Below, in pieces: positions 1-7,122 of a DNA stretch of 19,869 nt. The translations under genes were made by a program, and so were the position numbers. The DNA comes from Thalassospiraceae bacterium. Its GTDB lineage: Bacteria; Pseudomonadota; Alphaproteobacteria; Rhodospirillales; Magnetovibrionaceae. The notes under the pieces were generated by a model. The model did not search any database and was not told the DNA's origin. It was given only the letters and a program-made list of their open reading frames with translations. Position 1 is the first letter of the stretch; every line of letters begins with the position of its first letter. The stretch is taken from NCBI GenBank assembly GCA_030638205.1, contig DAOWFB010000013.1, positions 1 through 19,869 of the forward strand. The letters are read 5' to 3'.

Positions 1-2
1 GC

Positions 3-1328
3 CTCGGCGCACCAACTCGTCACCCTATACCGTGGCGCGAAGATGATTTTCTTGATGAAAAAAATCTTGATGATGAATTGCGCCGTGTCGTTGATATTTG
101 CCATGGCTGCAGACGTTGTTTTAATTTATGCGATTCCATGCCGCTGCTTTTTGATTTGATCGATGATTCCTCGACCGGCGAGCTTGACAGCGTTGCCTCA
201 AAAGATTTCAAACCCATAATAGATGCTTGCACGCTTTGCGATATGTGTTTTTTGACAAAGTGCCCCTATGTTCCACCTCATGAGTTTGACCTTGATTTCC
301 CCCACCTAATGTTACGCGCCCGCGCCCAGCAACTTAAAAATGGTGAAAACGATAAACAGGCCGCACGCCTGACCGAAATGGATAAAAACGGCCCATTGGC
401 AAGCTCTGTTTCCCCCCTTGCAAATTGGGCATCCAGGCGCGGTAATGTATTAACCAGACCCCTGATGCAGGCGGCCCTTGGCATTCATGCTGATGCCCAG
501 TTACCTGAATTTTCAGCTCAAACGTGTCAGAAAAAAGCAGCGGCCCAGCCGGCAATGGTCAACGCTGATGCACCCGCACATGGGCGCAAGGCAGTTATTT
601 ATGCATCATGCTTTGGTGAATATAATGCGCCAGAAATTGTAATAGCCACCCGTGATGTACTTGCCAAAAACGGTGTGGAAACAGAAATTATATATCCTGA
701 ATGTTGTGGCATGCCACAATTAGAACAAGGCGATATCGAACGGGTCAGCACCAAAGCCAAAAATATTTCCACACATTTAAAGCCGTGGATTGAAAAAGGC
801 TATGACATTGTGGTGCCAGTTGCATCTTGTTCGTTAATGCTAAAATTTGAATGGCCATTAATTGAACCGGATGATGCAAACGTAAAACTTCTTAGCAATT
901 CAACCTATGATGCCACCGAATATATTGTTGCCATGGCTAAAAAAGAAGGTCTGGCCAGCGGCCTGGCTCCGGTTGTGGGCGGCGTTACCGCCCATATTTC
1001 ATGCCATTCCCGTGCCCAGAACATGGGGCGCAAGGCCGAAGAATTATTAAAACTTATCCCTGATACCAATACGGTGGTTATTGAACGCTGTTCCGGTCAT
1101 GGTGGTTCATGGGGTGTAATGAAGAAAAATTTTGAAGTTGGCATGAAGGTGGGCCGCCCGGTGTTTACCGCGGCTGCCAAGGTGCAAAATAAATACGTTG
1201 TTTCCGAATGCCCGTTGGCGCGTGATCAAATTGCCCAAGGGCTAGAACGAAAAGATGCGGCCATGGAACCTGCCGTTAAGGCCCTAAGACATCCCATTCA
1301 GGTGATGGCGCTTGCTTATGGATTATGA
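3..1328 (+). CDS. Fe-S oxidoreductase, GlpC/HdrD-like (5' end outside window)
   Basis: The frame is open from the left edge, reading LGAPTRHPIPW before the first possible start (TTG at 78). That reads like the normal N-terminus of this family, so the real start is upstream of the window and 78 is not the start. The N-terminal part has two ferredoxin-like cysteine groups, CHGCRRCFNLC and CTLCDMCFLTKCP, consistent with two [4Fe-4S] clusters. The C-terminal half has two cysteine-rich CCG-type modules: one ends in PECCGMP, the other runs from ISCHS to ERCSGHGGSWG. Such proteins are electron-transfer subunits related to GlpC and heterodisulfide reductase subunit D. The next gene is DUF3501, its usual partner, 52 bp downstream on the same strand; family knowledge suggests a rubrerythrin gene upstream, outside the window. 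Substrate unknown. A role in peroxide or redox stress is inferred from that association only. Confidence 0.88.
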   Translation, partial: LGAPTRHPIPWREDDFLDEKNLDDELRRVVDICHGCRRCFNLCDSMPLLFDLIDDSSTGELDSVASKDFKPIIDACTLCDMCFLTKCPYVPPHEFDLDFPHLMLRARAQQLKNGENDKQAARLTEMDKNGPLASSVSPLANWASRRGNVLTRPLMQAALGIHADAQLPEFSAQTCQKKAAAQPAMVNADAPAHGRKAVIYASCFGEYNAPEIVIATRDVLAKNGVETEIIYPECCGMPQLEQGDIERVSTKAKNISTHLKPWIEKGYDIVVPVASCSLMLKFEWPLIEPDDANVKLLSNSTYDATEYIVAMAKKEGLASGLAPVVGGVTAHISCHSRAQNMGRKAEELLKLIPDTNTVVIERCSGHGGSWGVMKKNFEVGMKVGRPVFTAAAKVQNKYVVSECPLARDQIAQGLERKDAAMEPAVKALRHPIQVMALAYGL

Positions 1329-1380
1329 GGCTTATGGGCTATAAGGCATACGGTTCATAAAAACCCATAAAGGATAAATA

Positions 1381-1974
1381 ATGCCCCGTGAAAATCACAC
1401 AGTTACCCGCGAAGATATTATGAGCCCAGAAGATTACGCGCCCGCGCGCAAGGAAATGCGGGCGCGGGTTACACGTTTAAAAAAAAATCGCCGCATACAC
1501 ATTGGCCCGGATGCAACAGCATACTTTGAAAGCTTCGACACCATAATTCATCAAATTCATGAAATGCTGCATATTGAAAAAGGTGGTGAAGAACAAATAG
1601 CCGATGAACTAAACGCCTATGCCACGCTGGTTCCAAACGGGACAGAACTGGTGGCAACATTGATGTTTGAAATAGATGAGCCCATCCGCCGGGCAAAATT
1701 TTTGGATGGTCTGGGCGGGGTCGAAGAAACCGTAAGCATCGATATTGGGGCTGAAAAAATAATGGCCCAACCAGAAACTGACGTTGACCGCACCAGCGCC
1801 CAAGGAAAGGCCTCATCCATCCAGTTTTTGCATTTCGTTTTCAATCCGGAACAAATAAAAAAGTTTAAAAACCCGGGTACGGAAGTGATAATTGCCATCA
1901 ATCATGACAAATATGCCCATATGACAAAATTACCGGAAGCGTCCCGAGAGGCTTTAGCCAGCGATCTGGACTAG
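1381..1974 (+). CDS. DUF3501 family protein
   Basis: A 197-residue soluble protein with no signal peptide, recognised as DUF3501 from overall sequence: a basic N-terminal stretch ARVTRLKKNRRIHIGPDATAYF, then IHQIHEMLHIEKGG and a C-terminal region around FVFNPEQIKKFK. The ATG is preceded by an AAGGA-type ribosome site about six bases upstream. It lies 52 bp after the Fe-S oxidoreductase gene and is very likely co-transcribed with it. No catalytic motif is visible and the biochemical function of DUF3501 is not established. Conserved pairing with a GlpC-like Fe-S protein and rubrerythrin suggests an accessory role in a redox or oxidative-stress module. The family call is fairly secure; the function is inference. 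Confidence 0.8.
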   Translation: MPRENHTVTREDIMSPEDYAPARKEMRARVTRLKKNRRIHIGPDATAYFESFDTIIHQIHEMLHIEKGGEEQIADELNAYATLVPNGTELVATLMFEIDEPIRRAKFLDGLGGVEETVSIDIGAEKIMAQPETDVDRTSAQGKASSIQFLHFVFNPEQIKKFKNPGTEVIIAINHDKYAHMTKLPEASREALASDLD

Positions 1975-2020
1975 ATTAGAGGTTGGGTGAAAAAGTCTGA
2001 TATTTCAGTATGTTGGCAAT

Positions 2021-2043
2021 GACCATAAGATAGTATTATGGTC
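2021..2043. terminator. Hairpin between convergent genes
   Basis: GACCATAA and TTATGGTC form a perfect 8-bp stem around a 7-base loop (GATAGTA). It sits between the ends of the DUF3501 gene and the oppositely oriented SH3-protein gene. Neither side has a good T-run, so it may be a weak bidirectional terminator or an mRNA 3'-end hairpin rather than a canonical intrinsic terminator. Confidence 0.4.
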
Positions 2044-2065
2044 GAAAAGGAATTAATAAGCTAAG

Positions 2066-2626
2066 TCAATTTAGGCTTTCACCGTCCATAATGCCCCAGA
2101 AATGCTTACGTTTCATCCAGCCATCAAATCCATCGGCCTTAACCATGCACCAGCCTGACCCCGCTTCACATACTAGCAATTGTCCGACCACACCGGTCTC
2201 GGCCCGGGCAACTTGCTTCGATGCCATATCCGCTTCCTTAAAAATGGTATGGGGGCCATCCATCACAATAAATGTCCGTTTTCCGCTTAGCATGTTTTGA
2301 TGAACCCAGCCTTGGGCACCCTCCCAATCGCGAACTTTTCGCCAGGTCTTGTGTTCGGCGATAATTTCCAGCGGCAGGCCTTTTAGGCGATAAACCCAAT
2401 CTATGGGGTATTGCAGGCCCGGCCCGGTACGTAGGTTTACCTCAATCCCGCCTATGGAAACAAATCTGGGAAGAGGCAGGCCAGACGCACTTTTTTCTTT
2501 TGCCTTAGATGTGGTTTGGGCCGTGGTTTGAGCCATGATTTGAGCATGTGTTTTTGATGCTGTTCCAAGCACGGCAAACGCAAAAAACAAAAAAACAAAT
2601 GATATGGCGCTTAATCTCGGTAACAT
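2066..2626 (-). CDS. Exported bacterial SH3-like domain protein
   Basis: A 186-residue protein with an N-terminal signal peptide: a hydrophobic run ISFVFLFFAFAVLG, then likely cleavage after THA near residue 28. Next is a low-complexity AQIM/AQTT/AQTT linker encoded by three 12-bp tandem repeats. The mature part has two SH3-like halves. The first shows the typical VNLRTGPGLQYPIDWVY and WRKVRDWEGAQGWVHQNML motifs; the second shows GQLLVCEAGSGWCMVKADG. This pattern fits the SH3_4 / SH3b-type domains of alphaproteobacterial periplasmic proteins, thought to bind cell-wall peptides or other proteins. An AAGG motif lies upstream of the ATG. It is divergent from the hydroxyacid dehydrogenase, an arrangement I recall as common in Alphaproteobacteria. 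The exact ligand is unknown. Confidence 0.85.
   Translation of the reverse strand: MLPRLSAISFVFLFFAFAVLGTASKTHAQIMAQTTAQTTSKAKEKSASGLPLPRFVSIGGIEVNLRTGPGLQYPIDWVYRLKGLPLEIIAEHKTWRKVRDWEGAQGWVHQNMLSGKRTFIVMDGPHTIFKEADMASKQVARAETGVVGQLLVCEAGSGWCMVKADGFDGWMKRKHFWGIMDGESLN
2510..2545 (-). repeat. Three 12-bp tandem repeats in the SH3-protein linker
   Basis: Read on the minus strand, GCTCAAATCATG, GCTCAAACCACG and GCCCAAACCACA are adjacent copies encoding AQIM, AQTT and AQTT just after the signal peptide. The period is a multiple of three, so the frame is kept. Confidence 0.85.
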
Positions 2627-2643
2627 ATTAATGCCTTGTTCCC

Positions 2644-2682
2644 AGATAAATTATGGAGATAAATTATGAAGATAAATTATGG
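2644..2682. repeat. Three 13-bp tandem repeats in a divergent promoter region
   Basis: AGATAAATTATGG, AGATAAATTATGA and AGATAAATTATGG lie head to tail without spacer, 18 bp upstream of the SH3-protein start codon, in the 284-bp spacer between two divergent genes. The copies differ only in the last base. They could be operator-like iterons or a simple slippage duplication. Confidence 0.9.
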
Positions 2683-2771
2683 GCGAATCGGTTTATCGAA
2701 TAATGTCCATTAGACGCTTTGAAGATACGAGCGGTCAAGCCAACACCCCGGCCAGCGCCCCGGGCCTAAAA

Positions 2772-2798
2772 CCCCCCAGCCTAAACCAATGGGGGGGG
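2772..2798. repeat. C6/G8 inverted tract
   Basis: Six C (2772-2777) and eight G (2791-2798) flank a 13-base spacer and can form a GC-rich hairpin. Read on the minus strand the stem is followed by TTTT, so it could work as a weak terminator toward the SH3-protein gene. The G8 tract is also a possible slippage site. No function is shown. Confidence 0.35.
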
Positions 2799-2910
2799 CA
2801 AAAAGCCTAAAAAATGGATATTTTTACGTTTTTTGTAATTCTGGTTTGTTTGTGTTGGGGCCAAGCTGTGATAATTACGTATATAGATAAATATTAAAAG
2901 CTGAGGGCCA

Positions 2911-3894
2911 ATGGCAGCTAAAAAACCAAAAGTCGTCGTCACCAGAAAACTTCCCGATAGCGTTGAGACGCGCATGATGGAATTGTTTGATGTTGAGCTA
3001 AATCTGAACGATGAACCCATGGGCGAGGCCCAGTTAATCGAAGCCGTCAAAACATGTGATATTTTAGTTCCCACCGTAACCGATGAAATAAGTGCAGCCG
3101 TTATAAATGCAGCCGGAAAAAACTTTTCCCTAATTGCCAATTATGGCGCAGGGGTCGATCACATTGATCTAGGCGCGGCACGGTTGAAAAAAATTGTGGT
3201 TACTAACACCCCTGACGTTCTCACCGAAGATACCGCCGACATGACCATGGCATTGATACTTTCCGTGCCCAGACGCTTGGTCGCCGGTGAAAAAATTCTA
3301 CGCCAAGGAAAATGGAAAGGTTGGTCACCCACATGGATGCTTGGTCACCGTATTCATGGCAAGCGTTTGGGCATTATTGGTATGGGCCGCATAGGTCGGG
3401 CCGTGGCAAAACGTGCCCGTGGGTTTGGATTGGCAGTTCATTATCATAATCGCAATCCAGTTCACGCAGATGTTGAAAACGAACTAGAGGCAACCTATTG
3501 GGAAAGCCTGGATCAAATGTTGGCGCGCATGGATATAATTTCCATTAACTGCCCGCATACGCCGGCAACGTATCATCTGCTTTCGGCCCGTCGGCTGAAG
3601 TTATTGCAAAAACACGCATATATTGTAAACACCGCACGCGGCGAAATGATTGACGAAAAAGTATTAATAAAAATGCTAAAGGAAAAAAATTTAGCAGGTG
3701 CCGGGCTGGACGTTTATGAAAACGAGCCTGACATAAATCCAAAATTTTTAGAGCTTGATAACGTAACCCTTTTGCCGCACATGGGGTCTGCCACCATCGA
3801 AGGCCGCGCCGATATGGGTGACAAGGTGATAATTTGTATCAAAACGTTTATTGATGGAAACATTCCGCCCGATCGGGTGCTCGGTGATCTTTAA
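2911..3894 (+). CDS. D-2-hydroxyacid dehydrogenase (glyoxylate/glycerate reductase type)
   Basis: A 327-residue, full-length member of the D-isomer-specific 2-hydroxyacid dehydrogenase family. It reduces 2-oxoacids (glyoxylate or hydroxypyruvate are likely) with NAD(P)H in the cytoplasm. The N-terminal catalytic half includes LIANYGAGVDHID. The Rossmann motif GMGRIG is at residues 157-162. The catalytic triad is present: R243 in NTARGEMID, E272 in DVYENEP and H290 in LLPHMGSAT. The ATG has a GAGGG ribosome site seven or eight bases upstream. It is divergent from the SH3-protein gene and convergent with the DsrE-like gene, with only 12 bp between stop codons. Substrate choice (glyoxylate, hydroxypyruvate, other) cannot be settled from sequence; GyaR/GRHPR-like is the best guess. 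Confidence 0.9.
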   Translation: MAAKKPKVVVTRKLPDSVETRMMELFDVELNLNDEPMGEAQLIEAVKTCDILVPTVTDEISAAVINAAGKNFSLIANYGAGVDHIDLGAARLKKIVVTNTPDVLTEDTADMTMALILSVPRRLVAGEKILRQGKWKGWSPTWMLGHRIHGKRLGIIGMGRIGRAVAKRARGFGLAVHYHNRNPVHADVENELEATYWESLDQMLARMDIISINCPHTPATYHLLSARRLKLLQKHAYIVNTARGEMIDEKVLIKMLKEKNLAGAGLDVYENEPDINPKFLELDNVTLLPHMGSATIEGRADMGDKVIICIKTFIDGNIPPDRVLGDL

Positions 3895-3906
3895 AGAGCG
3901 TGATAT

Positions 3907-4356
3907 TTAAATAAAAACCATAGAGCCGTCATTTGATGCATCATTCATAAACGTAACCACTCCGCCGATTTCAACACTAATATCATCACGTAAATCTTCG
4001 CGTTTAATCCCTATGGTTTGCAAGCCCATTTCGCAGACCATGAACTTGACGTCCAGCTCAATACAGGCGCCAAGCAAGGTTTCAAAATCAGCCACATTTT
4101 TTTGGGTGAACGCTTCGTTCATTTCTGCACCATTATTGTAGCCTTCGGCGGGCATGGTTTGATATGGATAGGTTCCATTTTCATCAGGTTTACCAAGGGC
4201 TAACGTGGCCCCCATGGTGAAAAAAATTGTAACGGGCGTTGAGATAGCGGCCGTGGCAGACGCCATTACCAGCGCGTAATGGACGCGGTCTATGTGTTTG
4301 GAAAAAACCACCAGTGACAGTTTGTCCGGGCGATTTGGGTTTAGCCCTTCATTCAT
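3907..4356 (-). CDS. DsrE/DsrF-like sulfur-relay family protein
   Basis: A 149-residue protein with the DsrE-like fold signature: KLSLVVFSKHIDRVHYALVMASATAA at the start, VTIFFTMGATLAL in the middle and GACIELDVKFMVCEMGLQTIG near the end. Cysteines C98 and C108 are candidates for a persulfide-carrying site. Start choice: ATG at 4356 has an AAGGAT site about ten bases upstream and overlaps the end of the MoeB-like gene by 8 bp. A GTG at 4389 would add 11 residues and lacks a ribosome site, so it was not used. It is the last gene of the rrf2-cysK-moeB cluster, which supports a role in sulfur transfer; this is inference from family and context. The partner and acceptor are unknown. Confidence 0.78.
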   Translation of the reverse strand: MNEGLNPNRPDKLSLVVFSKHIDRVHYALVMASATAAISTPVTIFFTMGATLALGKPDENGTYPYQTMPAEGYNNGAEMNEAFTQKNVADFETLLGACIELDVKFMVCEMGLQTIGIKREDLRDDISVEIGGVVTFMNDASNDGSMVFI

Positions 4357-5146
4357 GAATTGATAAATCCTTGATGCTTGGGTTTTCACCGCACAGCGGG
4401 CATTCAGGGTCGCGCTTGACAGTGATGTTTCTAAATGTTGTGCCTAATGCTTCATAAACCAAAAGATGCCCGGAAAGGCTTTCGCCAATTTCTAAAATTT
4501 CTTTTAAAATTTCCGTTGCCTGTAATGAGCCAACCGTGCCGCATATGGCACCTAATACACCTGCTTCGGAACAACTTGGAACCGTGCCCGGTGGCGGGGG
4601 TGCGGGAAATATGCAGCGATAGCAATTTCCGTCTTTATCGCCACCCGGATAATTTTTAAATGTTGCTACCTGACCATCGAAACGCAATATGGCACCTGAT
4701 ACCAGCGTTTTTTTTGCAAAATAACATGCATCATTTAACAAAAAACGGGTTGAGAAATTATCAGAGCCATCGGCAACAATGTCGTATTCGGAAATTATTT
4801 CCATAACATTTGCTGCTTCGATACGAAGCTTGTGTTTTATAACCTTAACGTCGGGGTTTATTTTAGCTATTGATCTCGCCGCACTATCGACCTTTGCATT
4901 GCCGATGGATTTTGTTGTGTGTGCAATTTGTCTTTGCAGATTTGAAAGATCCACAACGTCATCATCAATTATGCCAATGGTGCCAACACCGGCGGCTGCA
5001 AGGTAAAGCAAAACCGGCGAGCCAAGCCCACCTGCGCCAACAACCAATACCTTTGCATCAAGAAGCCTTTGCTGGCCAATGCCGCCGACCTCAGGCAATA
5101 ATATATGACGGGAGTAGCGTTCTATTTGTTCGTCGCTGAAATCCAT
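4349..5146 (-). CDS. moeB: MoeB/ThiF/HesA-type adenylyltransferase
   Basis: A 265-residue E1-like enzyme that adenylates the C-terminal glycine of a ubiquitin-like sulfur carrier (MoaD, ThiS or similar). Nucleotide-binding GAGGLG is at residues 37-42, followed by IDDDVVDLSNLQRQIAH with the conserved arginine R72 and the DGSDNF motif at 126-131. Two zinc pairs are intact: C175-x2-C178 and C249-x2-C252. C192 in PSCSEAGVLG matches the conserved catalytic-loop cysteine of the family. Length fits MoeB without the C-terminal rhodanese domain found in MoeZ/MOCS3-type proteins. It lies 26 bp after cysK and overlaps the DsrE-like gene. MoeB, ThiF and HesA cannot be told apart reliably by sequence; the cysK/DsrE context may point to a general sulfur-carrier role rather than molybdopterin alone. 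Confidence 0.87.
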   Translation of the reverse strand: MDFSDEQIERYSRHILLPEVGGIGQQRLLDAKVLVVGAGGLGSPVLLYLAAAGVGTIGIIDDDVVDLSNLQRQIAHTTKSIGNAKVDSAARSIAKINPDVKVIKHKLRIEAANVMEIISEYDIVADGSDNFSTRFLLNDACYFAKKTLVSGAILRFDGQVATFKNYPGGDKDGNCYRCIFPAPPPPGTVPSCSEAGVLGAICGTVGSLQATEILKEILEIGESLSGHLLVYEALGTTFRNITVKRDPECPLCGENPSIKDLSIHE

Positions 5147-5172
5147 GGGTTAAGCCCGTGCCTAAAATCGCG

Positions 5173-6141
5173 CTATTCAATTTCAAGGTTTTCAAATAAT
5201 GCAGTTGAAAGATAGCGTTCGGCAAATGATGGCAATATGGCAACAATTACCTTTCCTGCCATGTCATCACGTTTGGCAATTTCGATTGCCGCAGCAACCG
5301 CCGCACCCGATGAAATGCCCACTGGTATGCCTTCAAGTTCAGCAAGCTGACGCGAAGTTGCAAATGATGTTTCATTGCCAATTTGAATAACTTCATCAAT
5401 TAATCCGGTATCGAGAATCCTGGGAACGAAGCCCGCCCCGATGCCTTGAATTTTATGTGGTCCGGGAACGCCACCGGAAAGAACCGGGCTATCTTCGGGC
5501 TCAACCGCAATAATTTTTGCATTGGGGTTGCGCTCTTTTAAAACACTGCCGACCCCGGTAATTGTACCGCCAGTGCCGACGCCTGAAATTAATACATCAA
5601 CCTTGCCGCCGGTATCGGCCCAAATTTCTTCTGCTGTAGTTTTCCTGTGAATTTCAGGATTGGCCGGGTTCTCAAACTGTTGCAGCATTACCCAACCTTT
5701 TTCTTTTACCAATTCACCAGCCCGTTCAATAGCGCCCTTCATGCCGGCGGCGGCTGGCGTTAGCACCAGTTCGGCACCTAAGAAAACAAGCATCTTGCGG
5801 CGTTCTATGGACATGCTTTCGGGCATGGTAAGGGCCAGTTTGTAGCCCTTGGCCGCGGCCACAAATGCCAGTGCGATTCCGGTATTGCCTGATGTTGGCT
5901 CAACCAAGGTGTCACCCGGTTTTATTTTTCCACTTTTTTCAGCTGCCTCAATCATGGCAAAACCAATGCGGTCTTTAACCGACCCAACCGGATTATAAAA
6001 TTCGCATTTGCCTAAAATTTCTGCTTTGCAACCGTTTGCCTTGGCAATGCTGGAAAGCCTAATTAATGGTGTTGCGCCTATGGTGTCTATTATGCTGTCG
6101 TAAACACGGCCACGAAATTCCGGCTTGCCTGTGCTGCTCAT
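5173..6141 (-). CDS. cysK: Cysteine synthase A (O-acetylserine sulfhydrylase)
   Basis: A 322-residue PLP enzyme that makes L-cysteine from O-acetylserine and sulfide. The PLP lysine is K56 in NPVGSVKDR. The phosphate and substrate loops are present: PTSGNTG at 82-88, GVGTGGTITGVG, and HKIQGIGAGFVP. Length and motifs match CysK rather than the shorter CysM group, although CysK versus CysM is not absolute. A strong GAGGGAG ribosome site precedes the ATG. The gene is 36 bp downstream of the Rrf2-type regulator and 26 bp upstream of the MoeB-like gene, which suggests one transcript and possible control by that regulator. Cytoplasmic. The family call is secure. Confidence 0.94.
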   Translation of the reverse strand: MSSTGKPEFRGRVYDSIIDTIGATPLIRLSSIAKANGCKAEILGKCEFYNPVGSVKDRIGFAMIEAAEKSGKIKPGDTLVEPTSGNTGIALAFVAAAKGYKLALTMPESMSIERRKMLVFLGAELVLTPAAAGMKGAIERAGELVKEKGWVMLQQFENPANPEIHRKTTAEEIWADTGGKVDVLISGVGTGGTITGVGSVLKERNPNAKIIAVEPEDSPVLSGGVPGPHKIQGIGAGFVPRILDTGLIDEVIQIGNETSFATSRQLAELEGIPVGISSGAAVAAAIEIAKRDDMAGKVIVAILPSFAERYLSTALFENLEIE

Positions 6142-6177
6142 TATTGAAGCTCCCTCTAGGAAAAGTATTTTTGTTTT

Positions 6178-6633
6178 TTAAATTGTAAAATCCAAGTTCT
6201 TGCGGCCTTCGCTTTCAATTCCCACTGTTTGTGCTGAATTACAAAGACTATCTATATCAATTTTATCTAACCTACCCATGGTGTCTGCTTGTAATTCAAG
6301 CCACATGGGGCGCACTACCTTTACGCCTAAGTCTGATCCGTTGTCGTCGCGCAATGGGTCGTCGGTTGTTTCCATTTTTTTAACGCTGCGAACAATATCA
6401 CCAATTGAAATGCGCCTGCGTTCACGGGCCAAACGATATCCACCCTTGGGGCCGCGCACACCGCTTAGGATATTTTCCCGCACCAATTGTTGCAAAGCTT
6501 GTTCAAGATAACGTCTAGGAATAGCTTGTCGGCGCGTGATTTCACGGCTTTGCACCGGTTCTGAGCCTGCATGATAGGCAATATCCAGCACCGCTTCGAT
6601 TGCAAACAGCATTTTCTTTGAAAGACGTAACAT
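6178..6633 (-). CDS. Rrf2-family transcriptional regulator without Fe-S cysteines
   Basis: A 151-residue winged-helix regulator. The N-terminal MLRLSKKMLFAIEAVLDIAY and the helix-turn-helix/wing part YLEQALQQLVRENILSGVRGPKGGYRLAR are typical of Rrf2/IscR/CymR proteins. IscR has three closely spaced cysteines after the wing that hold [2Fe-2S]; here that region (about 85-110) has none, and the only cysteine is C131. So an IscR-like cluster is unlikely, and the protein is closer in design to CymR, which senses cysteine status through partners. It is encoded directly before cysK (36 bp) and 18 bp after dut, with a GAGGG site upstream. Likely target: the cysK-moeB-dsrE genes; that is inference. 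Confidence 0.88.
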   Translation of the reverse strand: MLRLSKKMLFAIEAVLDIAYHAGSEPVQSREITRRQAIPRRYLEQALQQLVRENILSGVRGPKGGYRLARERRRISIGDIVRSVKKMETTDDPLRDDNGSDLGVKVVRPMWLELQADTMGRLDKIDIDSLCNSAQTVGIESEGRKNLDFTI

Positions 6634-6651
6634 GTTTAAAACCCTCGTTTA

Positions 6652-7122
6652 TTAATTTGATATTGATCCGTGGGTACCGGTTGAGCCAAACCCATTTTCC
6701 CCACGCGCACTTTCGCTTAAATCTTTAGTTTTGGCCCAGCTAACGTGGGTTACGGGTGCCACTACCATCTGGGCTATTCTTTGGCCGCGACTAATTGTGA
6801 AATCTTCGTTTCCGTGATTGATAAGAATTACTGAAATCTCGCCACGATAATCGGCGTCGATTGTGCCGGGGCTGTTTAATACGGTTATGCCGTTTTTTAT
6901 GGCCAAACCTGAACGCGGCCTTATTTGTGCTTCAAACCCTGCGGGCAATTCTATGGCCAGCCCGGTTGGTACTAATTCGCGCTCACCAGACTTTATAATT
7001 ATATCGGACGTAACTGCTGCCAATAAATCAACGCCAGCGCTTAACGCGGTTGCATATTCGGGCAGGGCAAGACCTTCGCCGTGGGCAAGGTGTTTTATAT
7101 TTACAATTACACTTTCACCCAT
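6652..7122 (-). CDS. dut: dUTP diphosphatase (dUTPase)
   Basis: A 156-residue trimeric-type dUTPase that hydrolyses dUTP to dUMP and pyrophosphate, keeping uracil out of DNA and feeding dTMP synthesis. All five family motifs are visible: AGVDLLA near 29-35, PRSGLA at 69-74, GTIDADYRGE at 86-95 with the catalytic aspartate, GQRIAQMVVAPV from 113, and the C-terminal arm RGENGFGSTG at 140-149. The start codon shares one base with the stop of coaBC (TGATG), and AAGGA lies eight or so bases upstream inside coaBC, so translation is probably coupled. The coaBC-dut pairing is a long-known arrangement in proteobacteria. Complete and normal in length. Confidence 0.96.
   Translation of the reverse strand: MGESVIVNIKHLAHGEGLALPEYATALSAGVDLLAAVTSDIIIKSGERELVPTGLAIELPAGFEAQIRPRSGLAIKNGITVLNSPGTIDADYRGEISVILINHGNEDFTISRGQRIAQMVVAPVTHVSWAKTKDLSESARGENGFGSTGTHGSISN

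Noticed and set aside
78..80. TTG at 78 as the start of the Fe-S oxidoreductase
   Set aside because: The frame is open and family-like back to the window edge, and there is no ribosome site before 78.
4357..4389. GTG start at 4389 for the DsrE-like gene
   Set aside because: No ribosome site and a 41-bp overlap with the MoeB-like gene; ATG 4356 has an AAGGAT site.
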